Positions 1 to 7,979 of a DNA stretch of 25,526 nucleotides are shown here, one piece after another. The notes beneath the pieces were generated by a model. That model worked only from the letters and a program-made list of their open reading frames with translations, did no database searches and had not been told where the DNA came from. This DNA is from Actinomycetota bacterium (GTDB taxonomy: Bacteria > Actinomycetota > Thermoleophilia > Gaiellales > Gaiellaceae). Within the stretch, counting starts at the first letter, position 1. Each line of letters starts with the position of its first letter. The translations under genes and the position numbers were made by a program. The stretch covers positions 1-25,526 of the forward strand of contig JACCZA010000045.1 of the NCBI GenBank assembly GCA_013696185.1, given 5' to 3'.

Positions 1-544
1 CGGGGCCGGTCGGGACGCGCTCGGCCAGCATCGCCAGCATCGGCGCGTAGCGGGACCGCTCGCGCGGCCCGGGACGCGACTGGTCCCGCTTCTTGATCAA
101 CAGCCAGTTCTTCGCGTCGCCCGAGAGCTTCGCCGGGACGAGCGCCCACGTGCCCTCGAGCCGCTTCCCCGCGAGCCGGAAGGTCAGGCCGCCGTCACGC
201 TTCTCCTCGACCAGCTCGTACGTCCCCTCGTCCCAGATCTCGACCAGCCCTGCGCCGTAGTTGCCCTGCGGGATCTCGCCCTCGAAGCTCGCGTACTCGA
301 GCGGGTGGTCCTCCACGTGCACCGCCAGGTGCTGCTGGCCAGGCTCGAGCGGCACGCCCTTCGGCACCGCCCAGCTCGCGAGCGCACCCTCCCGCTCCAG
401 ACGCAGGTCGTAGTGGAGCCGCCGCGCGTCGTGGCGCTGGACGACGAAGATCGGGGCGCCGCCGTCCTTGCGGTTGCCGAAGGGCTCGGGCGTCCCCTTC
501 GGGTCGCGCTTGCGCCGGTACTCGCGCAGCCTGGCCTCGGCCAC
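1..544 (-). CDS. ligD: LigD-type DNA repair protein, 3'-phosphoesterase domain, start of a ligase domain (partial)
   Basis: The first 181 residues of a protein that continues past the left edge. Residues about 1-150 form the LigD 3'-phosphoesterase domain, which trims 3'-phosphate or 3'-ribonucleotide ends in bacterial non-homologous end joining. The metal and phosphate ligands known from Pseudomonas LigD can be aligned directly: H38, H44, D46, R48, K62, H80 and Y84, all at a constant offset of four from the Pseudomonas numbering. After a basic stretch the chain reads YAPMLAMLAE (about 167-176), the usual entry into the ATP-dependent ligase domain, so I infer a phosphoesterase-ligase fusion with the catalytic lysine just outside the window. 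The start is a GTG preceded by a purine-rich GGGGAGAG; an in-frame stop lies 48 bases upstream of it. It follows accA at 91 bp on the same strand, so it may be read through from the fatty-acid operon or have its own promoter. Confidence 0.9.
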   Translation of the reverse strand, partial: MAEARLREYRRKRDPKGTPEPFGNRKDGGAPIFVVQRHDARRLHYDLRLEREGALASWAVPKGVPLEPGQQHLAVHVEDHPLEYASFEGEIPQGNYGAGLVEIWDEGTYELVEEKRDGGLTFRLAGKRLEGTWALVPAKLSGDAKNWLLIKKRDQSRPGPRERSRYAPMLAMLAERVPTGP

Positions 545-598
545 GCTAGCGCCCTCTCCCCGGGGCTGTCCGGCGGGCGCGGCGGGCGCTCACAACCG

Positions 599-627
599 TG
601 GGGATAACCCTGTGGACATGTGGATCA
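599..627 (-). promoter_or_regulatory. Cluster of three DnaA-box-like 9-mers between accA and ligD
   Basis: Read on the minus strand, three 9-mers in the same orientation each differ by one base from TTATCCACA or TTGTCCACA: TGATCCACA (619-627), ATGTCCACA (611-619) and TTATCCCCA (599-607). They sit in the 91-bp gap before ligD, about 20 kb from dnaA. This is what the sequence shows. A role in titrating DnaA or in DnaA-controlled transcription is inference. Confidence 0.4.
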
Positions 628-635
628 CGGATCCT

Positions 636-1568
636 CTACGCGAACACGCCGAGCGAGCGGAACTTCGCCCGGCGGGTGCGGCGAAGCTCCTCGCCGGGGA
701 TGCCGTCGAGGTCCTCCAGCGCCTCCCGCAGCGACGCGCCGAGCAGGCGCGCCGCCTCCTCGTGGTCGAGGTGAGCCCCTCCCGCCGGCTCGGGCACGAT
801 GCCGTCGATCACGCCGAGCTCGAGGCAGTGGGCAGCGTCGGGCTTGAACGCCGCTGCCGCCTTCTTCGCCTCGGAGGCGTCGCGCCAGAGGATGGCCGCA
901 CAGCCCTCGGGCGTGATCACCGAGTAGATCGCGTGCTCCTGCATCAGCACCCGGTCCGAGAGCGCGAGCGCGATCGCTCCCCCCGAGCCGCCCTCGCCGA
1001 TCACGCAGGCGACCGTCGGCACGGTGAGTCGGGCCATCGTCGCCTGGGAGCGCGCGATCGAGCCGCCCTGGCCGTGCTGCTCGGCCGCGACGCCCGGATA
1101 GGCGCCCGGGGTGTCGACGAGCGAGACGAGCGGAAAGCCCTGCCGCTCGGCGAGCTCCATCGCCCGCATCGCCTTGCGGTAGCCCTCGGGGAAGGCCATG
1201 CCGAAGTTGCGCCGCGTGCGCTCCTTGATGTCGCGCCCCTTCTGCTGGCCGACGAGCACGATCGTGCGACCGTCGAGACGACCCAGGCCGGCGACGATCG
1301 CCGCGTCGTCGGCGCGGGTGCGATCGCCGTGGAGCTCGAAGAAGTCGTCCAGCAGACGGCCGACGTAGTCGAGCGTGTAGGGGCGATCCTGGTGTCGGGC
1401 CAGCTCGACCGAGCGCCAGATCTCCTCGTCGGTGGGCTCGGCGGCCAGCAGGTCGAGCTGGCGCTGGAGCCGCTCGAGCTCGCCGGAGAGCCCGGTCCGA
1501 CCGAGCAGGCGGGTGGCGCGCAGCTTGCCCAGGCGCTCGCGCAGCCTGAGCTCGGCCTCACTCGCCAC
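636..1568 (-). CDS. accA: Acetyl-CoA carboxylase carboxyltransferase subunit alpha
   Basis: Alpha half of the carboxyltransferase that moves the carboxyl group from carboxybiotin to acetyl-CoA to make malonyl-CoA, the first committed step of fatty-acid synthesis in the cytoplasm. At 310 residues it is close to the usual bacterial AccA length. It has the AccA helical N-terminus (LERLQRQLDL, 31-40), then ELHGDR (79-83), DTPGAYPG (152-159), the GGSIARS turn and the oxyanion-hole stretch GEGGSGGA (191-198) of the crotonase-like fold. The GTG start lies inside the end of accD (11-base overlap), which fits coupled translation of a 1:1 complex. Separate alpha and beta subunits are the E. coli arrangement; Streptomyces and mycobacteria use a single fused beta chain, so this supports a different actinobacterial branch. 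The biotin carrier and carboxylase subunits are not nearby. Confidence 0.96.
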   Translation of the reverse strand: MASEAELRLRERLGKLRATRLLGRTGLSGELERLQRQLDLLAAEPTDEEIWRSVELARHQDRPYTLDYVGRLLDDFFELHGDRTRADDAAIVAGLGRLDGRTIVLVGQQKGRDIKERTRRNFGMAFPEGYRKAMRAMELAERQGFPLVSLVDTPGAYPGVAAEQHGQGGSIARSQATMARLTVPTVACVIGEGGSGGAIALALSDRVLMQEHAIYSVITPEGCAAILWRDASEAKKAAAAFKPDAAHCLELGVIDGIVPEPAGGAHLDHEEAARLLGASLREALEDLDGIPGEELRRTRRAKFRSLGVFA

Positions 1569-2403
1569 GGTCGAAGAGCCTCAGCAGGCGGGCCAGAGTC
1601 GAGCGGAGCTCCGGCCGGGGCACGATCGCATCGACGTGACCGTAGCGGAGGTTGGACTCGGCCAGGCCGAAGTCGTCCGGGAGCTTCTCGCGCGTCGTCT
1701 GCTGCACGACGCGCGGGCCCGCGAAGGACATGAGCGCGCCCGGCTCGGCGAGCAGGACGTCGCCGAGGCTCGCGAAGCTCGCAAGCAGGCCGCCGGTGGT
1801 CGGATGGCCGAGCACGGTGACGAGAGGGACGCGCGCGTCGCGCAGGTCCTCGGCGGCGCAGACGGTCTTCGGCATCTGCATCAGCGCGAGGATGCCCTCC
1901 TGCATGCGCGCCCCGCCCGACGCCGCGACGGCGATCAGCGGCACGCGGCGCTCGGCTGCGCTGTCGCAGGCCCGGGAGAACTTCTCCCCCACGACGCTGC
2001 CCATCGAGCCGCCCATGAAGGCGAAGTCCATCACCGCCAGCTCGCAGCCGTGGCCGTCGAGCGTCGCCTCGCCGATCACCATCGCCTCGCCGAGCCCCGT
2101 CGCGAGCTCCGCCTCCGCGAGCCGCTCCGTGTAGGGGCGAAGGTCGAAGAAGTCGAGCGGATCCTCGGAGCGCAGATCGGCGGCCTGCTCGACGAAGCTC
2201 CCCTCGTCGGCGAGTTGCGCGATGCGCGCGCGGGCGCGCATGGGGAAGTGGTGGCCGCAGTGCCGGCAGACCCAGAGCGAGGCGTCGAGCTCGTCGTCGC
2301 GGTAGTGCGAGGCGCAGCTCGGGCAGGTGTTCGGGTTTCGCTTCCCCCCCTCGGGGGGTGGGAGGTGCTTGTGCTCGACGGAGACGTCGATCCGGCTCGC
2401 CAT
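1558..2403 (-). CDS. accD: Acetyl-CoA carboxylase carboxyltransferase subunit beta
   Basis: Beta half of the carboxyltransferase, partner of the overlapping accA product. The 281-residue chain opens with the four-cysteine zinc ribbon typical of AccD (C27, C30, C46, C49), followed by the crotonase-fold core with the conserved FMGGSMGSVVGEK, ASGGARMQEG and GHPTTGGLLASFA stretches that form the acetyl-CoA pocket. The length matches the family (about 280-300). The ATG start is preceded by AGGCG about five bases upstream. A TAGACT that could serve as a -10 element lies in the 49-bp gap after the arginase-family gene, so accDA may have an internal promoter; that is weak. Confidence 0.96.
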   Translation of the reverse strand: MASRIDVSVEHKHLPPPEGGKRNPNTCPSCASHYRDDELDASLWVCRHCGHHFPMRARARIAQLADEGSFVEQAADLRSEDPLDFFDLRPYTERLAEAELATGLGEAMVIGEATLDGHGCELAVMDFAFMGGSMGSVVGEKFSRACDSAAERRVPLIAVAASGGARMQEGILALMQMPKTVCAAEDLRDARVPLVTVLGHPTTGGLLASFASLGDVLLAEPGALMSFAGPRVVQQTTREKLPDDFGLAESNLRYGHVDAIVPRPELRSTLARLLRLFDRGE

Positions 2404-2452
2404 TGAGCGCCTGAGTCTAGTGCTCCTCCATGCCCGCCCGAGCCCCAGGGAC

Positions 2453-3229
2453 CTACAGACCGAGCGCCCGCGTCAGGCGGACGAGCGGCTCGACGTTGCG
2501 CGGGTCGGCCGTCAGGCCCGAGAGGCCCGCGCCGATCACCGTCGCGCTCGCGCAGACCTCGCGCAGGACGTCCTCGGCCTCCACGAGCGAGAGGCCGGCA
2601 GGCTCGGGCATGAACGGCGTGATCTCGCCCGGGTCGAGCACGTCGCCGTCGAGGGCGACGTAGACGCAGCTCGTGTCGGCGAGGGCGCGGTCGACCGCCC
2701 CTTGCCCGGTGTGGAGCCCGCTCGCGGCCACGAACTCCTCCTCCGCCGGGTCGAGAGCTCTGGCTCCGACGAGCGCGACGTCGTCGGCCAGCACGACCTG
2801 GGCGTCGATCAGCATCCGCAGGGGCATGCCCCACTTGTTGCCGGAGGGAGACGTCTCGGGCGTATTCAGGTCGCCGTGGGCGTCGAGCCAGACGAGCGCG
2901 ACCCGGTCCCTCCCCGACGCGAGGGCAGTCACGGCGCCGACGTGGGCGCAGCAGCAGCCGCCGAGCACGAGCGGCCGGTCCGGCAGCTCGCTCGCGAGCG
3001 CGGCGCTCTGCTCGGGCAGGGAGTCCTCCGCGACGACTCCCGTCTCCGGCCAGGGCAGGTCGAGCCACGCCGCCGCGGCCATGGCCTCCCCATCCTTCCC
3101 CCAGGCCCGCGGCACGCGCACGAGCCCCGCGGCGAACTCGTGGCCGCAGGCGTGGCACTCGTACTCCGGACCGAGCGCGACCGCCGTCAGCGTCCGGCAG
3201 AAGGGGCATCGGGCACGCAGGCGGCTCAC
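2453..3229 (-). CDS. Arginase/agmatinase-family protein with N-terminal zinc ribbon
   Basis: A 258-residue protein of unknown substrate. Residues 8-28 form a CxxC...CxxC zinc ribbon (C8, C11, C25, C28), which is not part of normal arginases. The rest matches the ureohydrolase fold: DAHGDLN (116-122) and DGDVLDP (194-200) supply the metal ligands D116, H118, D120, D194 and D196. The first motif, normally GGDHS and supplying a histidine ligand, reads GGCCCAH (90-96), with C93 where the histidine should be. The usual C-terminal glutamate motif (EVNP-like) is not evident. A dinuclear metal site is likely but arginase or agmatinase activity is doubtful. The start is GTG with GGGAGAAG six bases upstream; this GTG overlaps the stop of a decayed acetyltransferase tail as GTGA. 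It lies inside the fatty-acid operon, between the HAD gene and accD. Confidence 0.8.
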   Translation of the reverse strand: MSRLRARCPFCRTLTAVALGPEYECHACGHEFAAGLVRVPRAWGKDGEAMAAAAWLDLPWPETGVVAEDSLPEQSAALASELPDRPLVLGGCCCAHVGAVTALASGRDRVALVWLDAHGDLNTPETSPSGNKWGMPLRMLIDAQVVLADDVALVGARALDPAEEEFVAASGLHTGQGAVDRALADTSCVYVALDGDVLDPGEITPFMPEPAGLSLVEAEDVLREVCASATVIGAGLSGLTADPRNVEPLVRLTRALGL

Positions 3230-3318
3230 AGGGGCTTCTCCCACCGGTCGTTCCGCCGCGCCGTGGTCATCCCGACGCGCTCGTACAGACGGACGCCGAC
3301 AGCGTGACGGACCCTCAA
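3226..3318 (-). pseudogene. C-terminal remnant of a GNAT acetyltransferase gene
   Basis: In the 85-bp gap between the HAD gene and the arginase-family gene, one frame reads about 30 residues to a TGA and ends in RLYERVGMTTARRNDRWEKP plus one residue. RLYERVGM is the typical motif near the C-terminus of GNAT N-acetyltransferases, and the EKPL-type ending also fits. No acetyl-CoA-binding core is found upstream: the same frame soon enters the HAD coding region and meets stop codons. Its stop overlaps the next start as GTGA, as expected of a former operon member. I read it as the tail of a gene whose body was deleted, possibly when the HAD gene came to lie here. The left boundary is approximate. 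Confidence 0.6.
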
Positions 3319-3977
3319 GCCGGCACCAGCTCGTCGAGCGTCTCGGGCAGAGCCTCGATGTCAGGCAGCTCGCGCGCCGGCCGGGGGTCGGCGGCCTCAC
3401 CCAGCCGGTTGACCCAGACCGACGTGAGCCCGAGCTCCGACGCAGGAACGACGTCGTGGAACAGACTCGCCGCGACGTGCACGTGGCGGCCCCGCTCCGC
3501 GGCCGTCAGCTCGAAGAAGCGCTCCCAGTGCCCGTGCGCAGGCTTGTAGGAATGGACGTCCCCGGCGGCGACCGTGACGTCGAAGGGCACGCCGAGCGCC
3601 AGCTGCGACGCGGCGAGCAGCTCGCGGTCGCAGTTCGAGAGCACGCCGAGGCTCCACCCCCGCCGGCGCAGCTCGGCGAGCGCCTCGGGCACCTCGGGGA
3701 AGGGCGGCCACTCGGGCAGGGAGCGCGCGAGCATGGCCGACTCGCCCTCCGGGAGGCCGTACCCGGACTCCGCTGCGAGCCGCTCCAGCGTGAGCCCGAG
3801 CACGACCGCGTAGGGCCGGTACGCCTCTGCCTGCACCCCCGGCTCGAGCTCGTGGTAGCGCTCGAGCAGCCGCGGCGCATGCTCGACGCCGAACAGCCGC
3901 TCGAGCACGGCGCCGATGCCCGCATTCCAGTCGATCAACGTCCCGTAGCAGTCGAATGTCGCCCAGCGCCCGGCCAC
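3315..3977 (-). CDS. HAD-superfamily hydrolase, haloacid dehalogenase type II-like
   Basis: A 220-residue cytoplasmic hydrolase. All four HAD motifs are visible: FDCYGTLID with nucleophile D9 (motif I), LSNC with S114 (II), K145 in SYKP (III) and FHDVVPASELG with D175 (IV). The DCYGTLIDW form of motif I and the length resemble the 2-haloacid dehalogenase-like subgroup, but many of these are phosphatases of small metabolites, and D175 favours a phosphatase-like metal site. The substrate cannot be told from sequence. I chose the GTG start 11 bases upstream of the motif I region because it follows AGGCGG and comes 14 bases after the fabF stop. Its place between fabF and accD suggests co-expression with lipid synthesis but does not prove a role there. 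Confidence 0.85.
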   Translation of the reverse strand: MAGRWATFDCYGTLIDWNAGIGAVLERLFGVEHAPRLLERYHELEPGVQAEAYRPYAVVLGLTLERLAAESGYGLPEGESAMLARSLPEWPPFPEVPEALAELRRRGWSLGVLSNCDRELLAASQLALGVPFDVTVAAGDVHSYKPAHGHWERFFELTAAERGRHVHVAASLFHDVVPASELGLTSVWVNRLGEAADPRPARELPDIEALPETLDELVPA

Positions 3978-3991
3978 GTCTGCCGCCTGGA

Positions 3992-5254
3992 TCAGTCGTC
4001 GAGCCCGCGGATCACGATGCAGGCGTTGTGCCCGCCGAAGCCGAACGAGTTCGACACGCCGACCCGCACCTCGGCCTCGCGCGCCTCGTTCGGGACGTAG
4101 TCGAGATCGCAGGCAGGGTCGGCCTCGTCGTGGTTGATCGTGGGCGGCAGGATGCCGCGGTCGATCGCGAGGGTCGTGAAGATCGCCTCGATCGCGCCCG
4201 CGGCGCCGAGGCAGTGCCCGGTCGCGCCCTTCGTCGAGGAGACGGGAACGCGCGCCGCGTTCTCCTGCCCGAGCGCGATCTTGATCACCCGTGTCTCGCT
4301 CGCGTCGCCGAGCGGGGTCGAGGTGCCGTGGGCGTTGACGTAGTCGATCTCGGACGGATCGATGCCTGCGTCGGAGAACGCCATCGTCATCGCCCGGGCG
4401 GGGTTCAGGCCGGTCGGGTCGGGCTCGGTGATGTGCGTCGCGTCGGAGGAGAGCCCGTAGCCGGCCAGCTCCGCGTAGATGCGCGCGCCTCGGGCTCGGG
4501 CATGCTCGAGCTCCTCGAGCACGAGGATGGCAGCCCCCTCGCCCATCACGAAGCCGTCGCGGGCGGCGTCGAACGGTCGGCTGGCGCCCTCCGGATCGTC
4601 GTTTCGACGTGACAGCGCCCGCATCGAGCCGAAACCCGCGATCCCGACCCGCGTCACGGGCGCCTCGGTTCCACCGGCGAGCATCACGTCCGCGCGGCCG
4701 AGCCGGATCGCGTCTGCGCTCTCGCCGATCGCCATGTTGGAGGCGGCGCAGGCGGTGCACTGGGAAGTCAGCGGCCCGCGCGTGCCGAGCTCCATTGAGA
4801 CCCACGCGGCGCCCATGTTCGGGATGATCGCGGGGATCGAGAAGGGGTTGACCCGGTCGGGGCCGCGGTCGATCAGCGTGTGGTAGCAGTCCTGGAAGGA
4901 CTTCAGGCCTCCGATCCCGGTCGCCACCGAGACGCCCACGCGGTCGGGCGCCGCGGCCACGTCGAGGCCCGAGTCCTGCTCGGCCTGGCGCGCGGCGGCG
5001 AGGACCATCTGCGAGAAGCGGTCCATGCGCCTCGCCTGCTTGCGCTCGATCCACGCTGCCGGATCGAAGTCCTTCAGCTCGCAGGCGAAGGTGACGGGAT
5101 ACTCGGTCGCGTCGAACGCCGTGATCGGAGCGGCCGAGGCCCGACCCGCGATCAGGCTCTCCCAGGTCGTCTCGACATCGTTGCCGAGCGGCGTCACGGC
5201 ACCGAGCCCGGTGATCACGACGCGCCGGCGGCCGGCTCCGTTCGTACTGCTCAT
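3992..5254 (-). CDS. fabF: 3-oxoacyl-ACP synthase II
   Basis: Condensing enzyme that elongates acyl chains by adding malonyl-ACP units. The 420-residue length fits the KAS II family. The Cys-His-His triad is visible: C169 in CTACAAS, H309 in NAHGTSTPLGD and H347 in KGATGHCLGAAG, with K342 in the same loop and the C-terminal NSFGFGGHN glycine-rich turn. The start is ATG, one of the few in this window. It lies 11 bases after fabG. In many bacteria acpP sits directly before fabF; here there is no room for it. The downstream HAD gene begins 14 bases after its stop. Confidence 0.96.
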   Translation of the reverse strand: MSSTNGAGRRRVVITGLGAVTPLGNDVETTWESLIAGRASAAPITAFDATEYPVTFACELKDFDPAAWIERKQARRMDRFSQMVLAAARQAEQDSGLDVAAAPDRVGVSVATGIGGLKSFQDCYHTLIDRGPDRVNPFSIPAIIPNMGAAWVSMELGTRGPLTSQCTACAASNMAIGESADAIRLGRADVMLAGGTEAPVTRVGIAGFGSMRALSRRNDDPEGASRPFDAARDGFVMGEGAAILVLEELEHARARGARIYAELAGYGLSSDATHITEPDPTGLNPARAMTMAFSDAGIDPSEIDYVNAHGTSTPLGDASETRVIKIALGQENAARVPVSSTKGATGHCLGAAGAIEAIFTTLAIDRGILPPTINHDEADPACDLDYVPNEAREAEVRVGVSNSFGFGGHNACIVIRGLDD

Positions 5255-5265
5255 CGGCCGAGAAC

Positions 5266-5988
5266 CTACATACCGAGACCGCCGTCGACGAGCAGCACCT
5301 CGCCCGTCACGTACGACGCCTCGTCGGAGCAGAGGAAGCGCACCGCGCCCGCGACGTCCTCCGGGCGCCCGAGGCGGCCGAGCGGCGTGCTCGCGAGCAT
5401 CGCCCCTCGCAGCTCCTCCGGTAGGTCGTCGGTCAGCCGCGTGGCGACGTAGCCCGGGGCGACGACGTTGGCGCGCACGCCGCGGTTCCCGAGCTCGCGG
5501 GCGAGCGCCTTCGTGAAGCCGATGATCCCCGCCTTCGAGGCCGAGTAGTTGGTCTGCCCGGGGTTCCCGTGCAGCCCGACGATGCTGGAGACGTTGACGA
5601 TCGCGCCGGCGCGGCGCTTCATCATTCCCCGCGCGGCAGCACGGCAGGTGTGGAAGGTGCCGCCGAGGTTGGTCTCGAGGACGACCCGCCAGTCCTCGTC
5701 GGACATGCGCGCCAGGAGGCCGTCCCGCGTCAGCCCCGCGTTGTTCACGAGGACGTCGAGGTCGCCCGCCTCCTGCACGAGCCGTCGCGCCTGCTCGGGG
5801 TCGGCGACATCGGCCTGCGCCGCCCGGCCGCCGATCTCCTCGGCGACCGCCGTCGCCTCCTCGGCGCCCGAGCGGTAGCCGACGACGACGCTCGCGCCCG
5901 CACGGGCCAGCTCGAACGCGATCGCGCGACCGATGCCCCGCGAGCCACCGGTGACGAGCGCCGTCTTGCCAGCCAGGGAGCAGAACAC
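5266..5988 (-). CDS. fabG: 3-oxoacyl-ACP reductase
   Basis: NADPH-dependent reductase of the beta-keto group in the elongation cycle. The 240-residue short-chain dehydrogenase has the cofactor motif TGGSRGIG (13-20), the structural NNAG (82-85), and the catalytic S135, Y148 and K152 in the correct 13- and 4-residue spacing. The C-terminal YVTGEVLLVDGGLGM is typical of true FabG. The GTG start is chosen because it is 19 bases after fabD and gives the standard short N-terminus before LAGKTALVTGG; no strong ribosome-binding site is seen. Expected to be a tetramer working with FabF, FabZ and an enoyl reductase encoded elsewhere. Confidence 0.95.
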   Translation of the reverse strand: MFCSLAGKTALVTGGSRGIGRAIAFELARAGASVVVGYRSGAEEATAVAEEIGGRAAQADVADPEQARRLVQEAGDLDVLVNNAGLTRDGLLARMSDEDWRVVLETNLGGTFHTCRAAARGMMKRRAGAIVNVSSIVGLHGNPGQTNYSASKAGIIGFTKALARELGNRGVRANVVAPGYVATRLTDDLPEELRGAMLASTPLGRLGRPEDVAGAVRFLCSDEASYVTGEVLLVDGGLGM

Positions 5989-6007
5989 GCCGCCGACCGG
6001 AGGCGAG

Positions 6008-6934
6008 TCAGGCAGCGGAGAGCGTCTCCTCGAGCTTCTGCAGCGACTCCAGGTTGTTCACGGGCACCGCCTTGACGCTCTTGTCGATGCGCCGGACCAG
6101 GCCCGACAGGACGTTCCCCGGGCCCACCTCGACGAAGGTGCGGACACCCTGTCGCACCAGCTCGCTCGTCGCCTGCGTGAACCTGACGGGCGCCGTCAGC
6201 TGCTCGACGAGGAGCCCGGCGATCCGGTGGGCGGGCTCGATGCTCGCGGTCACCGTCGAGACGAACGGGGCGACCGGCTCGGACACGCGCACCCGGTCGA
6301 GCGCCGGCCGCAGCCGGTCGGCGGCACGGGCGACGAGCGGGCTGTGGAAGGCGCCCGAGACCTTGAGCTTGATCGCGCGCCGCGCGCCCTGGGCCTCGGC
6401 CTCGCTGCAGCACTCCTCGACTGCCTCGTCCTCGCCCGAGACGACCACCTGACCGGGGCAGTTGTAGTTCGCCGGCCAGACGCCGATGATGCGGCGGCAG
6501 AGCGACTCGACCACCTCGTCGGGAAGACCGAGGATCGCGGCCATCGAGCCCGGGTGCTCCCGGGCCGCCGCGGCCATCGCGAGCCCGCGCTCGCGCACGA
6601 GCCCGATCGCGGGGCCCGTCTCGATCGCCGAGACCGCCGCGAGGGCGGCGAACTCCCCGACCGAGTGGCCGACCACGTAGTCGGGTCGCAGCCCGCGCGT
6701 CTCGAGCGCCGCGAGGATCGCGAGGCTCGTCGCGACGAGCGCAGGCTGCTGCACCTCGGTCTCGACGAGCTCCTCGAGGGGCGCCTCGAAGCAGAGGCGG
6801 CGCAGGTCGAGACCGGACGCCTCGCTGCCCCGGTCGAACACCTCCATCGCCTCGGGAATCGCCTCGGCGACGTCTCGACCCATGCCCGCCTCGAGCGAGC
6901 CCTGGCCCGGAAAACAGAACGCGACCTTACCCAC
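6008..6934 (-). CDS. fabD: Malonyl-CoA:ACP transacylase
   Basis: Transfers the malonyl group from CoA to the acyl carrier protein. The 308-residue chain starts with the GQGS oxyanion motif (Q11), carries the nucleophile S91 in GHSVGE, R116 in LVRERG that holds the malonyl carboxylate, and catalytic H197 in GAFHSP. These residues match malonyl rather than methylmalonyl specificity. Its GTG start lies within the end of fabH (8-base overlap), with GGAGA further upstream inside fabH. It is third in the operon. Confidence 0.95.
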   Translation of the reverse strand: MGKVAFCFPGQGSLEAGMGRDVAEAIPEAMEVFDRGSEASGLDLRRLCFEAPLEELVETEVQQPALVATSLAILAALETRGLRPDYVVGHSVGEFAALAAVSAIETGPAIGLVRERGLAMAAAAREHPGSMAAILGLPDEVVESLCRRIIGVWPANYNCPGQVVVSGEDEAVEECCSEAEAQGARRAIKLKVSGAFHSPLVARAADRLRPALDRVRVSEPVAPFVSTVTASIEPAHRIAGLLVEQLTAPVRFTQATSELVRQGVRTFVEVGPGNVLSGLVRRIDKSVKAVPVNNLESLQKLEETLSAA

Positions 6935-7979
6935 CGACCGTCTCCTCTCGACGCCTGCTCTGCCCGTTGCCGTTCGTCTGCCCGGTCCACTCCATCACCG
7001 CGGAGCCCCAGGTGAGCCCGGCACCCATGCCCGTCATCAGCACCGTCTGACCGGGGTGCAACATCCCGTCGGCGGCGGCATCGGCGAGCGCGAGCGGGAT
7101 CGAGCCCGACGACGTGTTGCCGAAGCGATCGACGTTGACGACGACCCGCTCGCGAGCGATGCCGAGCTTGCGCACCGCGTAGTCGATGATCCGGACGTTT
7201 GCCTGGTGCGGCACGTAGAGGTCGATGTCGGCGACCGACAGCCCGCACTCGGCGAGCACGCGCTCGGCGGACGACACGAGCACGCGGGTGGCGAACTTGA
7301 ACACCTCGGGCCCGTTCATCTTCACGAGGTGCTGCCCCCCCGCCACCGACTCGGCGGTCGCGGGCATGCGCGACCCTCCGGCCGGCAGGTTCAGGTGGAC
7401 CCCGCCCGCGCCGTCGGCGCCGAGCTCGAAGCCGAGAAAGCCGCCCGCGTCCACCGCCTCGAGCACGACGGCGCCCGCGCCGTCGCCGAAGAGGACGGCG
7501 GTGCTGCGGTCGCTCCAGTCGACGATCTTCGAGAGGACGTCGCCCCCGACGACGAGCGCCCGCGACGAGAGGCCGCCGGCGATCATCCCGTAGGCCTGCG
7601 CGAGCGCGTACATGAAGCCCGTGCAGCCCGCCGAGAGGTCGTAGGCCGCCGCGTCGGGCATGCCGAGCCGGTCGGCCAGGACAGCGCCCGAGGAGGGGAA
7701 GACCATGTCCGGTGTGACCGTGGCGACGATCAGCAGGTCGATCGAGGAGGGCTCGCCGCCTGCCTGGGCGAGCGCCTGGCGGGCGGCGGGCAGGGCGAGG
7801 TCCGACAGCGCCTGCTCGGGCAGGGCGATGCGGCGCTCGCGGATGCCGGTGCGCTCGCGGATCCACTCGTCGGAGGTGTCGAGCGTCCGCGACAGGTCGT
7901 CGTTCGTGACTACGCGCTCGGGCGTGCAGCAGCCGAGCCCCGTGATCGAGACCCGCGCGCCGTTCGTCGCGCCGATCAC
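6927..7979 (-). CDS. fabH: 3-oxoacyl-ACP synthase III
   Basis: Initiating condensing enzyme that joins an acyl-CoA primer with malonyl-ACP; in high-GC Gram-positives it often prefers branched primers, though that cannot be read here. The 350-residue protein has the catalytic triad C119 (SAGCTGFMYAL), H258 (VPHQAN) and N288 (RFGNTSSGS), and the usual C-terminal GMGAGLTWGSA. The GTG start shares GTGA with the fabZ stop, so translation is probably coupled. An extension of about 15 residues after the catalytic domain ends in a polar tail (NGNGQSRRREETVGG). Confidence 0.95.
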   Translation of the reverse strand: MIGATNGARVSITGLGCCTPERVVTNDDLSRTLDTSDEWIRERTGIRERRIALPEQALSDLALPAARQALAQAGGEPSSIDLLIVATVTPDMVFPSSGAVLADRLGMPDAAAYDLSAGCTGFMYALAQAYGMIAGGLSSRALVVGGDVLSKIVDWSDRSTAVLFGDGAGAVVLEAVDAGGFLGFELGADGAGGVHLNLPAGGSRMPATAESVAGGQHLVKMNGPEVFKFATRVLVSSAERVLAECGLSVADIDLYVPHQANVRIIDYAVRKLGIARERVVVNVDRFGNTSSGSIPLALADAAADGMLHPGQTVLMTGMGAGLTWGSAVMEWTGQTNGNGQSRRREETVGG

